Source of the DNA: Pseudobutyrivibrio ruminis AD2017
GTDB taxonomy: Bacteria > Bacillota > Clostridia > Lachnospirales > Lachnospiraceae
Assembly: GCF_000424305.1 (NCBI RefSeq)
Contig: NZ_AUJQ01000009.1
Location: 1 to 64,000 of the forward strand
Direction: 5' to 3'
Length of the DNA stretch: 64,000 nt
Made by a program: the position numbers and the translations under genes. Shown here piece after piece: positions 46,445 to 54,525 of this stretch; positions within the stretch are counted from its first letter, which is position 1, and every line of letters begins with the position of its first letter. The notes below the pieces were generated by a model. It was not told the DNA's origin, did no database searches, and saw only the letters and a program-made list of their open reading frames with translations.

Positions 46445-47215
46445 ATGAAACGAGTAATCGCAATTGCCAACCAGAAGGGTGGAGTTGGTAAGACAACAAC
46501 AAGTATTAATTTATCAGCATGTCTAGCTGAAGCAGGTAAGAAGGTATTAGTTATTGATACCGATCCACAGGGAAATGCAACAAGTGGACTTGGCCTTGAT
46601 AAAGATGAATGCGAGAATACTGTTTATGATTTAGTTCTTGATCAATGTAGTATTAAGGAATGTATGTATAAGGTTGAAAACATTCCTAACCTTACAATTA
46701 TTCCATCAAACGTTGATTTAGCAGGTGCTGAAATCGAACTTTTAGGAATCAATGAGAAGGAATATATTCTTAGAAATTCAGTAGATTATGTAAAGGACGA
46801 TTTCGATTATGTTATTATTGATTGTCCTCCTTCACTAAATATGTTAACTATCAATGCTATGACAACAGCTGATTCCGTGTTAGTACCAATCCAATGTGAG
46901 TACTATGCCCTTGAAGGAATTAGCCAGTTGATTCATACAATTGATCTTGTACAGCAGCGACTCAATCCAAAGCTTAAGATTGATGGTGTAGTCTTTACTA
47001 TGTATGACAAGAGAACAAATCTTTCTTCTGATGTTGTAGATACTGTAAAGAATAATCTTAATGCAACAGTATATCAGACAATCATTCCTAGAAATGTTAG
47101 ATTAGCAGAAGCTCCATCACATGGACTTCCTATTAATCTTTATGATGAAAAGTCTGCTGGAGCAGAGAGCTATCGTAACCTTGCAAAAGAAATTATTGGG
47201 AGAAAGGATATATAA
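46445..47215 (+). CDS. parA: Chromosome partitioning ATPase ParA/Soj
   Basis: 256 residues. Deviant Walker A KGGVGKTTTS (~11-20), Walker A' VIDTDPQGNAT and Walker B IIDCPPSL. Short N-terminus lacking the HTH, so the chromosomal Soj type. It works with ParB and parS to segregate origins and, in Bacillus, regulates DnaA. It starts 294 bp after the coiled-coil ORF and ends 3 nt before parB. Confidence 0.97.
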   Translation: MKRVIAIANQKGGVGKTTTSINLSACLAEAGKKVLVIDTDPQGNATSGLGLDKDECENTVYDLVLDQCSIKECMYKVENIPNLTIIPSNVDLAGAEIELLGINEKEYILRNSVDYVKDDFDYVIIDCPPSLNMLTINAMTTADSVLVPIQCEYYALEGISQLIHTIDLVQQRLNPKLKIDGVVFTMYDKRTNLSSDVVDTVKNNLNATVYQTIIPRNVRLAEAPSHGLPINLYDEKSAGAESYRNLAKEIIGRKDI

Positions 47216-47218
47216 TAT

Positions 47219-48106
47219 ATGGCAACTAGAAAGGGAGGACTCGGTAAGGGATTAGATTCTCTTATTGTAAATAAAAATGAAGGTGTAGTTGCTGTCAATC
47301 CAGAACAGCACGGTTCACCAGTTGAAGTTGATATTGATAAGGTTGAGCCTAATAAGCTTCAGCCTAGAAAGAACTTTGATGAAGATAAGCTGCAGGATTT
47401 AGCAGAGAATATCAAGATACATGGAATCATTAATCCACTCTTAGTACAGGACAGAGGAAAGTACTACGAGTTAATTGGTGGTGAGCGTCGTTGGAGAGCA
47501 GCACGTATTGCTGGACTTAAAAAGGTACCAGTTATCATTATGAATCTTAGCGAGCAGGAGTTCGTAGAGATTTCTCTTATTGATAACATTCAGCGTGAAC
47601 AGTTAAATCCAATCGAAGAGGCTATGGCATTTGCCAGACTTATTGATGAGTTTAAGTTAAAGCAGGATGAAGTTGCTGAGAGAGTATCAAAGAGTCGTAC
47701 TACAATTACAAATGCTCTTAGACTTTTAAAGTTAGACAAGCGTGTTCAGGATATGATTGTAGACGATAAGTTAACTACCGGTCATGCCAGAGCAATGCTT
47801 TCAATTACAGATTTAGATAAGCAGTACGAGTTCGCTGAGAAGGCTTTTGATGAAAAAATGTCTGTACGTGATGTTGAGCGTGAGGTAAAGAAGCTTCTTA
47901 GTGAAAAGAATTCTGATAAGAAGAGTAAGGGTATTGATCCTCAGCTTCAGGCCATCTATCATGATACACAGGAAAAGCTTAAGGGCGTTCTTGGTACTAA
48001 GGTTTATATCAATGCAAAGGATAACAAAACTGGAAAGGTTGAGATTGAGTACTATTCTCAGGATGAGCTTAACAGAATTGTAGAATTGCTTGAATCAATA
48101 AAATAG
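47219..48106 (+). CDS. parB: Chromosome partitioning protein ParB/Spo0J
   Basis: 295 residues. KGGLGKGLDSLI at the N-terminus contacts ParA. The CTP-binding ParB domain holds VEPNKLQPRKNFDEDKL and GERRWRAA (~84-91); helix-turn-helix VAERVSKSRTTITNALRLLKL binds parS; the C-terminal dimerisation part ends IVELLESIK. It loads onto parS and spreads, recruiting SMC. Confidence 0.97.
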   Translation: MATRKGGLGKGLDSLIVNKNEGVVAVNPEQHGSPVEVDIDKVEPNKLQPRKNFDEDKLQDLAENIKIHGIINPLLVQDRGKYYELIGGERRWRAARIAGLKKVPVIIMNLSEQEFVEISLIDNIQREQLNPIEEAMAFARLIDEFKLKQDEVAERVSKSRTTITNALRLLKLDKRVQDMIVDDKLTTGHARAMLSITDLDKQYEFAEKAFDEKMSVRDVEREVKKLLSEKNSDKKSKGIDPQLQAIYHDTQEKLKGVLGTKVYINAKDNKTGKVEIEYYSQDELNRIVELLESIK

Positions 48107-48133
48107 AATATATGTTCGAATGGAGAAACAATA

Positions 48134-48628
48134 ATGATTGAACAGTATTTAGGAATAAACACTGATTATGTTGTAATAGGACTTGCTACATTAGTATTAA
48201 TAATGATGATTATGTTGGTTATCTTTATAGTACAAATGCATAAGTTAAAAAAGAGATATAAGATTTTTATGCAGGGTAATGATGCAAAATCTTTGGAAGA
48301 TACATTAGTTTATAGATTAGAGCAGGTTGATGAGTTGATCGAAGCTAATGCTAGCAATGAGAGAAACATTGATACAATATTTAAGAATATGAAAGATTGT
48401 TTTCAAAAAATCGGTCTTGTTAAGTATGATGCATTTAACGAAATGGGTGGAAAGCTTAGCTTTTCTCTTTGTCTTTTAAATGAAAAAAATTCTGGATTTA
48501 TAATTAATGCTATGCATTCTAGAGAAGGATGTTATACTTATGTTAAGGAGATTATAGATGGCAATTCTATAATCCAGCTTGCTGAAGAAGAAGAGCAGGC
48601 ATTAAAACAAGCATTGGGCGGTATGTAA
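48134..48628 (+). CDS. DUF4446 family membrane protein
   Basis: 164 residues: one transmembrane helix (~14-36), a short coiled coil (~40-85) and a C-terminal globular part (~90-160, VKYDAFNEMGGKLSFSLCLLNEKNSGFIINAMHSREGCYTYVKEI). Matches DUF4446, a family often found after parB in Clostridia. Function unknown. It begins 27 nt after parB and probably belongs to the par operon. Confidence 0.82.
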   Translation: MIEQYLGINTDYVVIGLATLVLIMMIMLVIFIVQMHKLKKRYKIFMQGNDAKSLEDTLVYRLEQVDELIEANASNERNIDTIFKNMKDCFQKIGLVKYDAFNEMGGKLSFSLCLLNEKNSGFIINAMHSREGCYTYVKEIIDGNSIIQLAEEEEQALKQALGGM

Positions 48629-48631
48629 TTA

Positions 48632-49501
48632 ATGCATAAATATTTACCAGCTATTGGTTTTAGCAAATTAAATAATGATACTTTAAACGATTTGCTTCAA
48701 GAGATAAAGCTGAGACCTGATTATCAGGAATCAGCTATTGATTTTGAGGGAAATCAGTTTGTTGAGCTTAGATACTTAGTAACTGATAATGTTGGATTAG
48801 TGCTTAGAGGAATCTACAATGATGATGATGAATTTATTTTAGATTACTACTATCCAACATTTTTCGGAAACACAGTTTCTCTTGTAAATGATGTAGAAAT
48901 AATTAAACAATCAGACAAGGATAATTACCAGGTTATGGTTGATGAAATCAGACTTGGCGTAAATTTAATCTTCCAATTACAAAATATGGGAGAGTATCTT
49001 AGAAACAACATTTCAGATGAAAAGATTGCGGATAAAAATGTTAGTTTAGCAGCTCTTTCCCTGGATGGAAAAATTATTCTTCCATTGTACGAGAATGAAA
49101 AAAGTCGTATAAAGGAAAAGATGAACAATCAAAAGCGTATCGATTTGGTTACACAGGCAAGAGAGGGAAATGAAGAAGCTCTCGAAAATCTTACCATGGA
49201 TGAAATAGATTTGTACCAACGCATATCTAGAAGAGTTGCTAGAGAAGACATCTTAAGTGTGGTAACAAGTTATTTTATGCCTTACGGAATTGAAAATGAT
49301 AAGTATGAAATTCTTGGAGACATTTTAGATGTTAAAGAAGAGATTAATCATCTTACAATGGAAGAACTATATTTGCTTGAGGTTGAAAGCAATGATGTAG
49401 TTCTTGAAGTATGCATTAATAAGAACAATTTATTAGGTGAACCACTGGTAGGTAGACGTTTTAAAGGAACTATTTGGCTACAGGGGACAATTGCGTTCTA
49501 G
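48632..49501 (+). CDS. DUF3881-like conserved protein
   Basis: 289 residues, no membrane helix or signal peptide. MHKYLPAIGFSKL and the ending GRRFKGTIWLQGTIAF, along with FILDYYYPTFFG, recall the DUF3881 family of Lachnospiraceae (from memory, not checked). No catalytic motif is evident. It follows DUF4446 by 3 nt and closes the parAB operon. Confidence 0.7.
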   Translation: MHKYLPAIGFSKLNNDTLNDLLQEIKLRPDYQESAIDFEGNQFVELRYLVTDNVGLVLRGIYNDDDEFILDYYYPTFFGNTVSLVNDVEIIKQSDKDNYQVMVDEIRLGVNLIFQLQNMGEYLRNNISDEKIADKNVSLAALSLDGKIILPLYENEKSRIKEKMNNQKRIDLVTQAREGNEEALENLTMDEIDLYQRISRRVAREDILSVVTSYFMPYGIENDKYEILGDILDVKEEINHLTMEELYLLEVESNDVVLEVCINKNNLLGEPLVGRRFKGTIWLQGTIAF

Positions 49502-49515
49502 TTAGGATATAAGCA

Positions 49516-49544
49516 TTGATTTTTCTCTTATAGTAGATTAAAAT
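49516..49544 (+). promoter_or_regulatory. tRNA-Arg promoter
   Basis: TTGATT (49516-49521), 17-nt spacer, TAAAAT (49539-49544); start near 49551, 7 nt ahead of the tRNA. Confidence 0.7.
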
Positions 49545-49557
49545 CAAATAGTTGCTT

Positions 49558-49631
49558 GTTTGAGTAGCTCAGCTGGATAGAGCGTCCGCCTCCTAAGCGG
49601 AAGGTCGTGGGTTCGAATCCCATCTCGAACA
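49558..49631 (+). tRNA. tRNA-Arg (CCT)
   Basis: Acceptor GTTTGAG (49558-49564) pairs with CTCGAAC (49624-49630), discriminator A at 49631. Anticodon stem TCCGC/GCGGA with loop CTCCTAA gives anticodon CCT. T arm GTGGGTTCGAATCCCAT. CCA is not encoded. Confidence 0.95.
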
Positions 49632-49640
49632 TGATTTAAA

Positions 49641-49668
49641 GAAGTCGATTTTATCGGCTTCTTTTTTT
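49641..49668 (+). terminator. Terminator after tRNA-Arg
   Basis: Stem gaagtcga (49641-49648) with tcggcttc (49654-49661), followed by seven T. Confidence 0.85.
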
Positions 49669-49871
49669 GTTATTTACTGTGAATAATAACAATTTGTCCA
49701 CAGATATTTCGCAATAATGAGTTACAATACTTTTAGTGTGAAAAGTAGTCTAAAAATTGCAAATATTGTATAATCAAATTAGTAATTATTTGACAATGAT
49801 TAATGCGGTTTAGAAGCACTTCTTTAGATTATTTCAAAAGGGGAGAAAACAATCAAAAGGAGGAAAAGCTA

Positions 49872-50480
49872 ATGGCAGATTTATCACTCACTAAAGAACA
49901 GCAAGATACACTTGGAGAAATTGCGAATATAAGTATGGGTTCGTCAGCAACTTCTTTAAGTGCTCTTTTAAATAATTTAAAAGTGGATATTACGACACCT
50001 AAAATTGAGTTAATCAGAAAAAGTGAATCTTTGGATGATTATCACAATGTATGTGTGTTAGTTCATATTAATTATGTCAAAGGATTGTCAGGAAGTAACG
50101 TATTAATTCTTAAGGAAAATGATGTAAAAATTATTGCAGATTTAATGATGGGTGGATCTGGCGTAGCAGGTCCTGATGAAATTGGAGAAATTCAGTTATC
50201 AGCAGTTTCAGAGGCTATGAACCAGATGATGGGAAGCGCGGCATCATCAATGTCACAGCTGCTTGATAGAGTAGTTGATATTTCTCCACCAAAGACTGAC
50301 AACATTGATGTTGAAAGTGTAAAAATTTTTGAGCGATTATTTGAATCACCAGAAGTGGATTTTGTAAAAATCACATTCAATTTAAAGATAGGTGAAGTAG
50401 TAGATTCAGTTATGGTACAGCTGTATCCTATTTCCTTTGCACAGGATATGGTATCTCTATTTGAAAAAAAGGATAATTAG
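49872..50480 (+). CDS. CheC/FliY-type chemotaxis phosphatase
   Basis: 202 residues from ATG 49872 (GGAGG 8 nt upstream; a start 69 nt earlier lacks support). Two phosphatase motifs D/SxxxExxN followed about 22 residues later by Pro: DTLGEIANIS...TTP at the N-terminus and SAVSEAMNQ...SPP in the middle. This double site is typical of CheC and of the middle domain of FliY, which dephosphorylate CheY-P. No FliN-like SpoA domain follows, so it is not a full FliY. It is 8 nt ahead of the next gene, so an operon. Confidence 0.85.
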   Translation: MADLSLTKEQQDTLGEIANISMGSSATSLSALLNNLKVDITTPKIELIRKSESLDDYHNVCVLVHINYVKGLSGSNVLILKENDVKIIADLMMGGSGVAGPDEIGEIQLSAVSEAMNQMMGSAASSMSQLLDRVVDISPPKTDNIDVESVKIFERLFESPEVDFVKITFNLKIGEVVDSVMVQLYPISFAQDMVSLFEKKDN

Positions 50481-50488
50481 GGGGCACA

Positions 50489-51946
50489 ATGGACGAGAAC
50501 GCTAAGAAAATTCAAAGAGAAATAGCCAGGGACAAAATTCAGGTAATCTTATCAAGTATTGCGGTTGCGGTATTAATCATAATGGAGTTTTACATTATGA
50601 TTAATTTCAAAAGTAACTTTATGGCAATGGCGGTGGGAATACTACTGATGATTGTTGCGCTATTTTTCTTGATTAGTGCGCTTATGGATATGTCCTTAAA
50701 ACAAAAGGATATAGAACAGGAAAAATACGAAGAAATTTACAACGCACAGAAAGCTTCTTATCTCGTCATCAAGAAGAGCTTTGATGAAATGGAACAAAGA
50801 CTTCGTGCGATAGAAGAAAACAGTTCTTTGCCAGCTGAAGATATTATAAATGCACAAAAGGCTGTGGCAAAGGTGACCATTTCGCGAAGCAAAGAAAACA
50901 CTGATGCTCTTATGAATTCGAATGATGAGCTGATTAATCAGCTTGTTAGTATTCAGGAAAAGCTTGAAAGTAATAATTCACAGATGATTGAAAAACAGCA
51001 GTCAATCATCAAAGAATCAAATTTTGATATACAAGAAAAGATTGCAGCTTTAACAAATCAGCTTACATCTATTGAAGGCAAGATTCAAAATCAGATTCCA
51101 GTAATGGCGGTACAGCCAATGCAACAGATGGCTATGCCACAGTCAATGCCAGCTACTGAACCAATGCCAGTAGCAGAAGAAATTCCAATGCCGGAAGCAG
51201 CTGCAGTTCCTGAAGAAGTTCCAATGGCAGAAGAAATTTCGATGCCAGAAGAAACAATGGAAGAAACACCAGCTGAGGAGCCAATGGCAGAAATGCCAAT
51301 GGAGGAAGAACCTGTAGTTGATGACTTAGGTTTGGATTTAGATGCTGTGGTTGAAGAAGAACCACAAGCTGATGATTTAGGATTAGATTTAGATTCATTA
51401 ACGGAGGAAGCTCCAACTGAGGAAGTAGCAGAAGAGATTGTTGATGATTTAGGATTAGACTTAGATACTCAGGTAGAAGAGGAGCCAGCGGAAGAATTAA
51501 TTCTTGAAGAACCAGTGGCGGAGGAGGCTCCAGTAGAAGAAGCACCTGCTGAAGAGGAGGCTCCAGTAGAGGAAGCCCCTGCTGAAGAAATAATAGCAGA
51601 GGAGCCAGTAGCAGAAGAAATTCCAGCTGAGGAAGCTCCTATGGAAGAGGCCACAGCAGAGGAAGTTCCAGTAGAGGAAGCTCCGGCAGAAGAAATAGTA
51701 GCTGAGGAACCAGCCGCAGAAGAGATTCCAGCAGCAGATCCTGGAGCTGACTTAGATGCTCTGCTTGAAGAAATAGGTGAAACTGTTGAAGAGCAGGAGC
51801 CTGAACCAGAACCAGTAGCTGAACCTGAGCCAGAGCCAGAGCCTAAGGAAGATGCGATAGTTATCCCGGACGTAGGAGTTGATCTTACAGATCCAAACAG
51901 GGTAATGAGCCCAGATGAAATAGAAAAGCTATTTGCTAATATTTAA
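50489..51946 (+). CDS. Membrane protein with acidic repeats and FliM-like EIxxLF tail
   Basis: 485 residues. Two transmembrane helices (~19-39 and ~44-66), then a coiled coil (~70-210) and a very acidic region (~225-460) of E/P/A/V repeats. Within it DDLGLDLD occurs three times (VVDDLGLDLDAV, QADDLGLDLDSL, IVDDLGLDLDTQ) plus a diverged DPGADLDAL. The final ~24 residues, VGVDLTDPNRVMSPDEIEKLF, resemble the N-terminal CheY-binding motif of FliM/FliY (LSQxEIDALL). I do not know a named family with this layout. It follows the CheC-like gene and ends at a strong terminator; repeat-rich base use is expected from the composition. Confidence 0.6.
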   Translation: MDENAKKIQREIARDKIQVILSSIAVAVLIIMEFYIMINFKSNFMAMAVGILLMIVALFFLISALMDMSLKQKDIEQEKYEEIYNAQKASYLVIKKSFDEMEQRLRAIEENSSLPAEDIINAQKAVAKVTISRSKENTDALMNSNDELINQLVSIQEKLESNNSQMIEKQQSIIKESNFDIQEKIAALTNQLTSIEGKIQNQIPVMAVQPMQQMAMPQSMPATEPMPVAEEIPMPEAAAVPEEVPMAEEISMPEETMEETPAEEPMAEMPMEEEPVVDDLGLDLDAVVEEEPQADDLGLDLDSLTEEAPTEEVAEEIVDDLGLDLDTQVEEEPAEELILEEPVAEEAPVEEAPAEEEAPVEEAPAEEIIAEEPVAEEIPAEEAPMEEATAEEVPVEEAPAEEIVAEEPAAEEIPAADPGADLDALLEEIGETVEEQEPEPEPVAEPEPEPEPKEDAIVIPDVGVDLTDPNRVMSPDEIEKLFANI

Positions 51947-51951
51947 ATAGT

Positions 51952-51988
51952 GCACCTGTCTAATAGCAATAGGCAGGTGCTATTTTTA
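51952..51988 (+). terminator. Terminator of the CheC-like operon
   Basis: Stem gcacctgtc (51952-51960) with ggcaggtgc (51972-51980), with one G-T pair, followed by TATTTTT. Confidence 0.85.
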
Positions 51989-52027
51989 GGAATGTAAGAA
52001 AAAAATTTAAAAAATGAAAAAAAAGAC

Positions 52028-52056
52028 TTGCAAAATAATCCGTAAGGCCTTATACT
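52028..52056 (+). promoter_or_regulatory. tRNA-Lys promoter
   Basis: TTGCAA (52028-52033), 17-nt spacer, TATACT (52051-52056). Start near 52063, about 28 nt before tRNA-Lys. Confidence 0.7.
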
Positions 52057-52090
52057 AATATACGTTGCTGAGGCAATAGAAATTTAACAT

Positions 52091-52163
52091 GCGCGATTAG
52101 CTCAGCTGGCAGAGCACCTGACTCTTAATCAGGGTGTCCAGGGTTCGAACCCCTGATCGCGCA
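52091..52163 (+). tRNA. tRNA-Lys (CTT)
   Basis: Acceptor GCGCGAT (52091-52097) pairs with ATCGCGC, discriminator A at 52163. Loop CTCTTAA between CCTGA and TCAGG gives anticodon CTT. CCA is not encoded. Confidence 0.95.
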
Positions 52164-52167
52164 CTTA

Positions 52168-52197
52168 ACCGTCGATAATAATCGACGGTATTTTTTT
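52168..52197 (+). terminator. Terminator after tRNA-Lys
   Basis: Perfect stem accgtcgat (52168-52176) with atcgacggt (52181-52189), followed by A and seven T. Confidence 0.9.
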
Positions 52198-52210
52198 ATC
52201 CTAAAATATG

Positions 52211-52246
52211 AAAAAATAATAACTCCACTATAGAAGTGGAGTTATT
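52211..52246 (-). terminator. Terminator after trmB
   Basis: Eleven-bp stem aataactccac (52218-52228) with gtggagttatt (52236-52246), followed on the minus strand by ATTTTTTC. Directly after the trmB stop; it also has a short T-run on the plus strand. Confidence 0.8.
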
Positions 52247-52249
52247 TTA

Positions 52250-52894
52250 CTATCTGCTAGCTATTAACTTAAAAATAGGATTTCCCATACTAGAAAATTT
52301 TTCTTCATATTCTGTCATTACATTTCCTTCATTCATAGCTTCATCGGAATGTAAATCATAAGTAACAGCATCCAACTTCCAAAGAGGATGATTGTTAATC
52401 TCATCAACAGAAAAATCAAATAAATCCTTGTTATCAGTCTTAAATTCAATATATCCGTCTAAAGCCAAGATAGAATTATATCGATTTAAGAAAGTAGAAG
52501 ATGTAAGACGACGTTTAGCGTGTCTATCCTTTGGCCAAGGATCGCTAAAGTTAAGGTAGATTCTATCTACTTCTCTACAAGCAAAGATATCTAAGATATC
52601 AGCAGCATCAAAACAAATAAATTTAAGATTAGGAATCTCTTCTTCCTCTACCTTTTGGACGGCACGAAGCAATACGCTTGTGTAACGTTCAATACCGATG
52701 TAATTAATGTTAGGATTTTGCTTTGCAAGTGTAGTGATAAACTGACCCTTTCCCATACCTATTTCAATGTAAAGGGGATTGTCGTTACCAAATAATTCCG
52801 ATTTATATTTGCCCTTAAGCTTAGAAGGCTGAGCAATACAGTAAGGACTGTTTGCAACAACTTCATCAGCGCCTGGGATATTTCTTAATCTCAT
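52250..52894 (-). CDS. trmB: tRNA (guanine-N7-)-methyltransferase
   Basis: 214 residues from ATG 52894 (GGAGG 6 nt upstream; an earlier start 39 nt upstream is less likely). Makes m7G46 in tRNA. SAM motif IEIGMGKGQFITTLA (~43-57), NYIGIERYTSVLLRAVQK, and the family NFSDPWPKDRHAKRRL (~115-130). It is one of the few minus-strand genes right of oriC, divergent from dacA. Confidence 0.96.
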   Translation of the reverse strand: MRLRNIPGADEVVANSPYCIAQPSKLKGKYKSELFGNDNPLYIEIGMGKGQFITTLAKQNPNINYIGIERYTSVLLRAVQKVEEEEIPNLKFICFDAADILDIFACREVDRIYLNFSDPWPKDRHAKRRLTSSTFLNRYNSILALDGYIEFKTDNKDLFDFSVDEINNHPLWKLDAVTYDLHSDEAMNEGNVMTEYEEKFSSMGNPIFKLIASR

Positions 52895-52952
52895 AATAAC
52901 CTCCAAAAATAGAATCAAATAGAAGTATATCATAAATTATCTAAGATTTGTA

Positions 52953-52982
52953 TTGCAAGTGTATAAAGTAAGAGTTTATACT
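52953..52982 (+). promoter_or_regulatory. dacA promoter
   Basis: TTGCAA (52953-52958), 18-nt spacer, TATACT (52977-52982). Start near 52989, 18 nt before the dacA ATG. Confidence 0.55.
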
Positions 52983-53006
52983 AGAAAAGCGTAAAGGAAT
53001 AAGATT

Positions 53007-54398
53007 ATGATAATTAGAAAACATATTGCAAAGGCATTAGCCTTAATTACTTTAATTTCGAGCTTTTCTGTGGGAAATACCATGGAGGCAAAGGCGGCAG
53101 ATTATTGGCCAAACAGCGTTGGCGTTACAGCTGAATCCGCTATTGTAATGGAGCAGGAAACAGGAACAATCCTATATTCTAAGAATATGGATGATGAGCA
53201 TTTTCCAGCTAGTATAACAAAAATAATGACAGCGTTAATCGTCTTGGAAAATTGTGATTTGGACGAGACAGTAACATTTTCTGCAGATGCTGTTTATGGG
53301 ACTGAGCTTGGTTCATCAAGTATAGCCAGAGATGTTAATGAGGAGATGACTGTAGAACAGACCTTATATGGAATGATGTTGGAGTCAGCTAATGAATGTG
53401 CCTATGCATTGGGAGAACATGTTGCAGGCGATATTCCATCATTTGTAAAAATGATGAATGATAAGGCAAAGGAATTGGGATGTACACATACTCATTTCAA
53501 TAACACAAATGGACTGCCTGATGATACACATTATACAAGCGCTCACGATATGGCATTGATAGCTAGAGCAGCATATTCTATACCAAAGTTTGCAGAAATA
53601 GTAGGAACAAAGAATTATTCTATTCCACCAACAAATAAGCATCCTGATCCTACCCCACTTAATAATCATCATCAAATGCTACATTATTATAAGACTAACA
53701 AGTATTTATATGATTATTGTTTAGGTGGAAAGACTGGATATACAGTAGTAGCAGGAGCTACACTTGTAACCTATGCCAAAAAAGACGGAATGACATTAAT
53801 CTGTGTTGTTATGAAGGATTCAACAACAGATCAATATTACGATACAACAAATCTATTTGAATATTGCTTTGATAATTTCAGTACGGTCCATGTTGCTGAT
53901 TTTGCATCTATATCAGAGGATAATACAGATATAACTGGTATTTTAAGCGAAAATAGCGAATTGATTCAGGTAGACAAGAATGGTCTTATTGTGATTCCAA
54001 AAACAGCCAGTGTCTTGGATGTTACGGCAGAGGTTGTTCCTTATTCTGATAAAGATAATAAGTCTGTAATAGGTCAATTAAGATATACCTATGCCGATAG
54101 AAGTGTTGGATATGCAAATCTTTTATTCACCAGTGCTGAAACGGGAAGCTACCCATTTGATAATTTGCCTGTAGAAAATGGTGGTAGTGGTAAAAAATAT
54201 ATTCAGGTTAACTACCCAAAGATTGCACTTATTATACTTATTATTGCTGCAGCATTTATGTTGCTACTTTATATTAAGAGCAAATCTAGCGAGATACTTT
54301 TGTTTAAACATAGATATGAAAGTAGACATACTAAGCCTTCTAAAAAGGGTATGATTATTATTAGAGATAATGGAAGAAAGCGTAGAAGACGCAGATAA
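53007..54398 (+). CDS. dacA: D-alanyl-D-alanine carboxypeptidase (S11)
   Basis: 463 residues. Signal peptide ~1-31 ending in AKAA. Penicillin-binding motifs: SxxK as S69-I-T-K72, SxN as S127-A-N129, and KTG at ~242 (GGKTGYT). Trims the terminal D-Ala of peptidoglycan. Unusual for DacA is a C-terminal transmembrane helix (~405-425) rather than an amphipathic anchor, followed by a strongly basic tail GRKRRRRR. AAAGGA precedes the ATG. Confidence 0.93.
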   Translation: MIIRKHIAKALALITLISSFSVGNTMEAKAADYWPNSVGVTAESAIVMEQETGTILYSKNMDDEHFPASITKIMTALIVLENCDLDETVTFSADAVYGTELGSSSIARDVNEEMTVEQTLYGMMLESANECAYALGEHVAGDIPSFVKMMNDKAKELGCTHTHFNNTNGLPDDTHYTSAHDMALIARAAYSIPKFAEIVGTKNYSIPPTNKHPDPTPLNNHHQMLHYYKTNKYLYDYCLGGKTGYTVVAGATLVTYAKKDGMTLICVVMKDSTTDQYYDTTNLFEYCFDNFSTVHVADFASISEDNTDITGILSENSELIQVDKNGLIVIPKTASVLDVTAEVVPYSDKDNKSVIGQLRYTYADRSVGYANLLFTSAETGSYPFDNLPVENGGSGKKYIQVNYPKIALIILIIAAAFMLLLYIKSKSSEILLFKHRYESRHTKPSKKGMIIIRDNGRKRRRRR

Positions 54399-54443
54399 AG
54401 ACAAGTAAGGTCTTAGTTTTAATTAAAAAAGACAAAAATTAAC

Positions 54444-54480
54444 AAAAAAGACAGTCAAAAATCGATAGGCTGTCTTTTTT
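54444..54480. terminator. Bidirectional terminator between dacA and the ArgR-like gene
   Basis: Arms aaaaaagacagtc (54444-54455, approximately) and ggctgtctttttt (54468-54480) pair over about 12 bp. T-runs on both strands can serve the convergent genes. Confidence 0.8.
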
Positions 54481-54525
54481 AGTAATGACGGACTAAAAGA
54501 AAAATGTTTTAACAAAGTAAACAAT

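Noticed and set aside
51153-51654. Long minus-strand open frames opposite the acidic repeat region
   Set aside because: They are leucine/serine-rich mirror readings of GAA/CCA/GCA codons in the 485-residue gene; no ribosome site and no protein pattern.
51180-51780. Repeat array, considered as CRISPR or tandem repeat DNA
   Set aside because: Units are irregular and in frame as E/P/A/V codons with three DDLGLDLD copies; no conserved spacer-repeat spacing.
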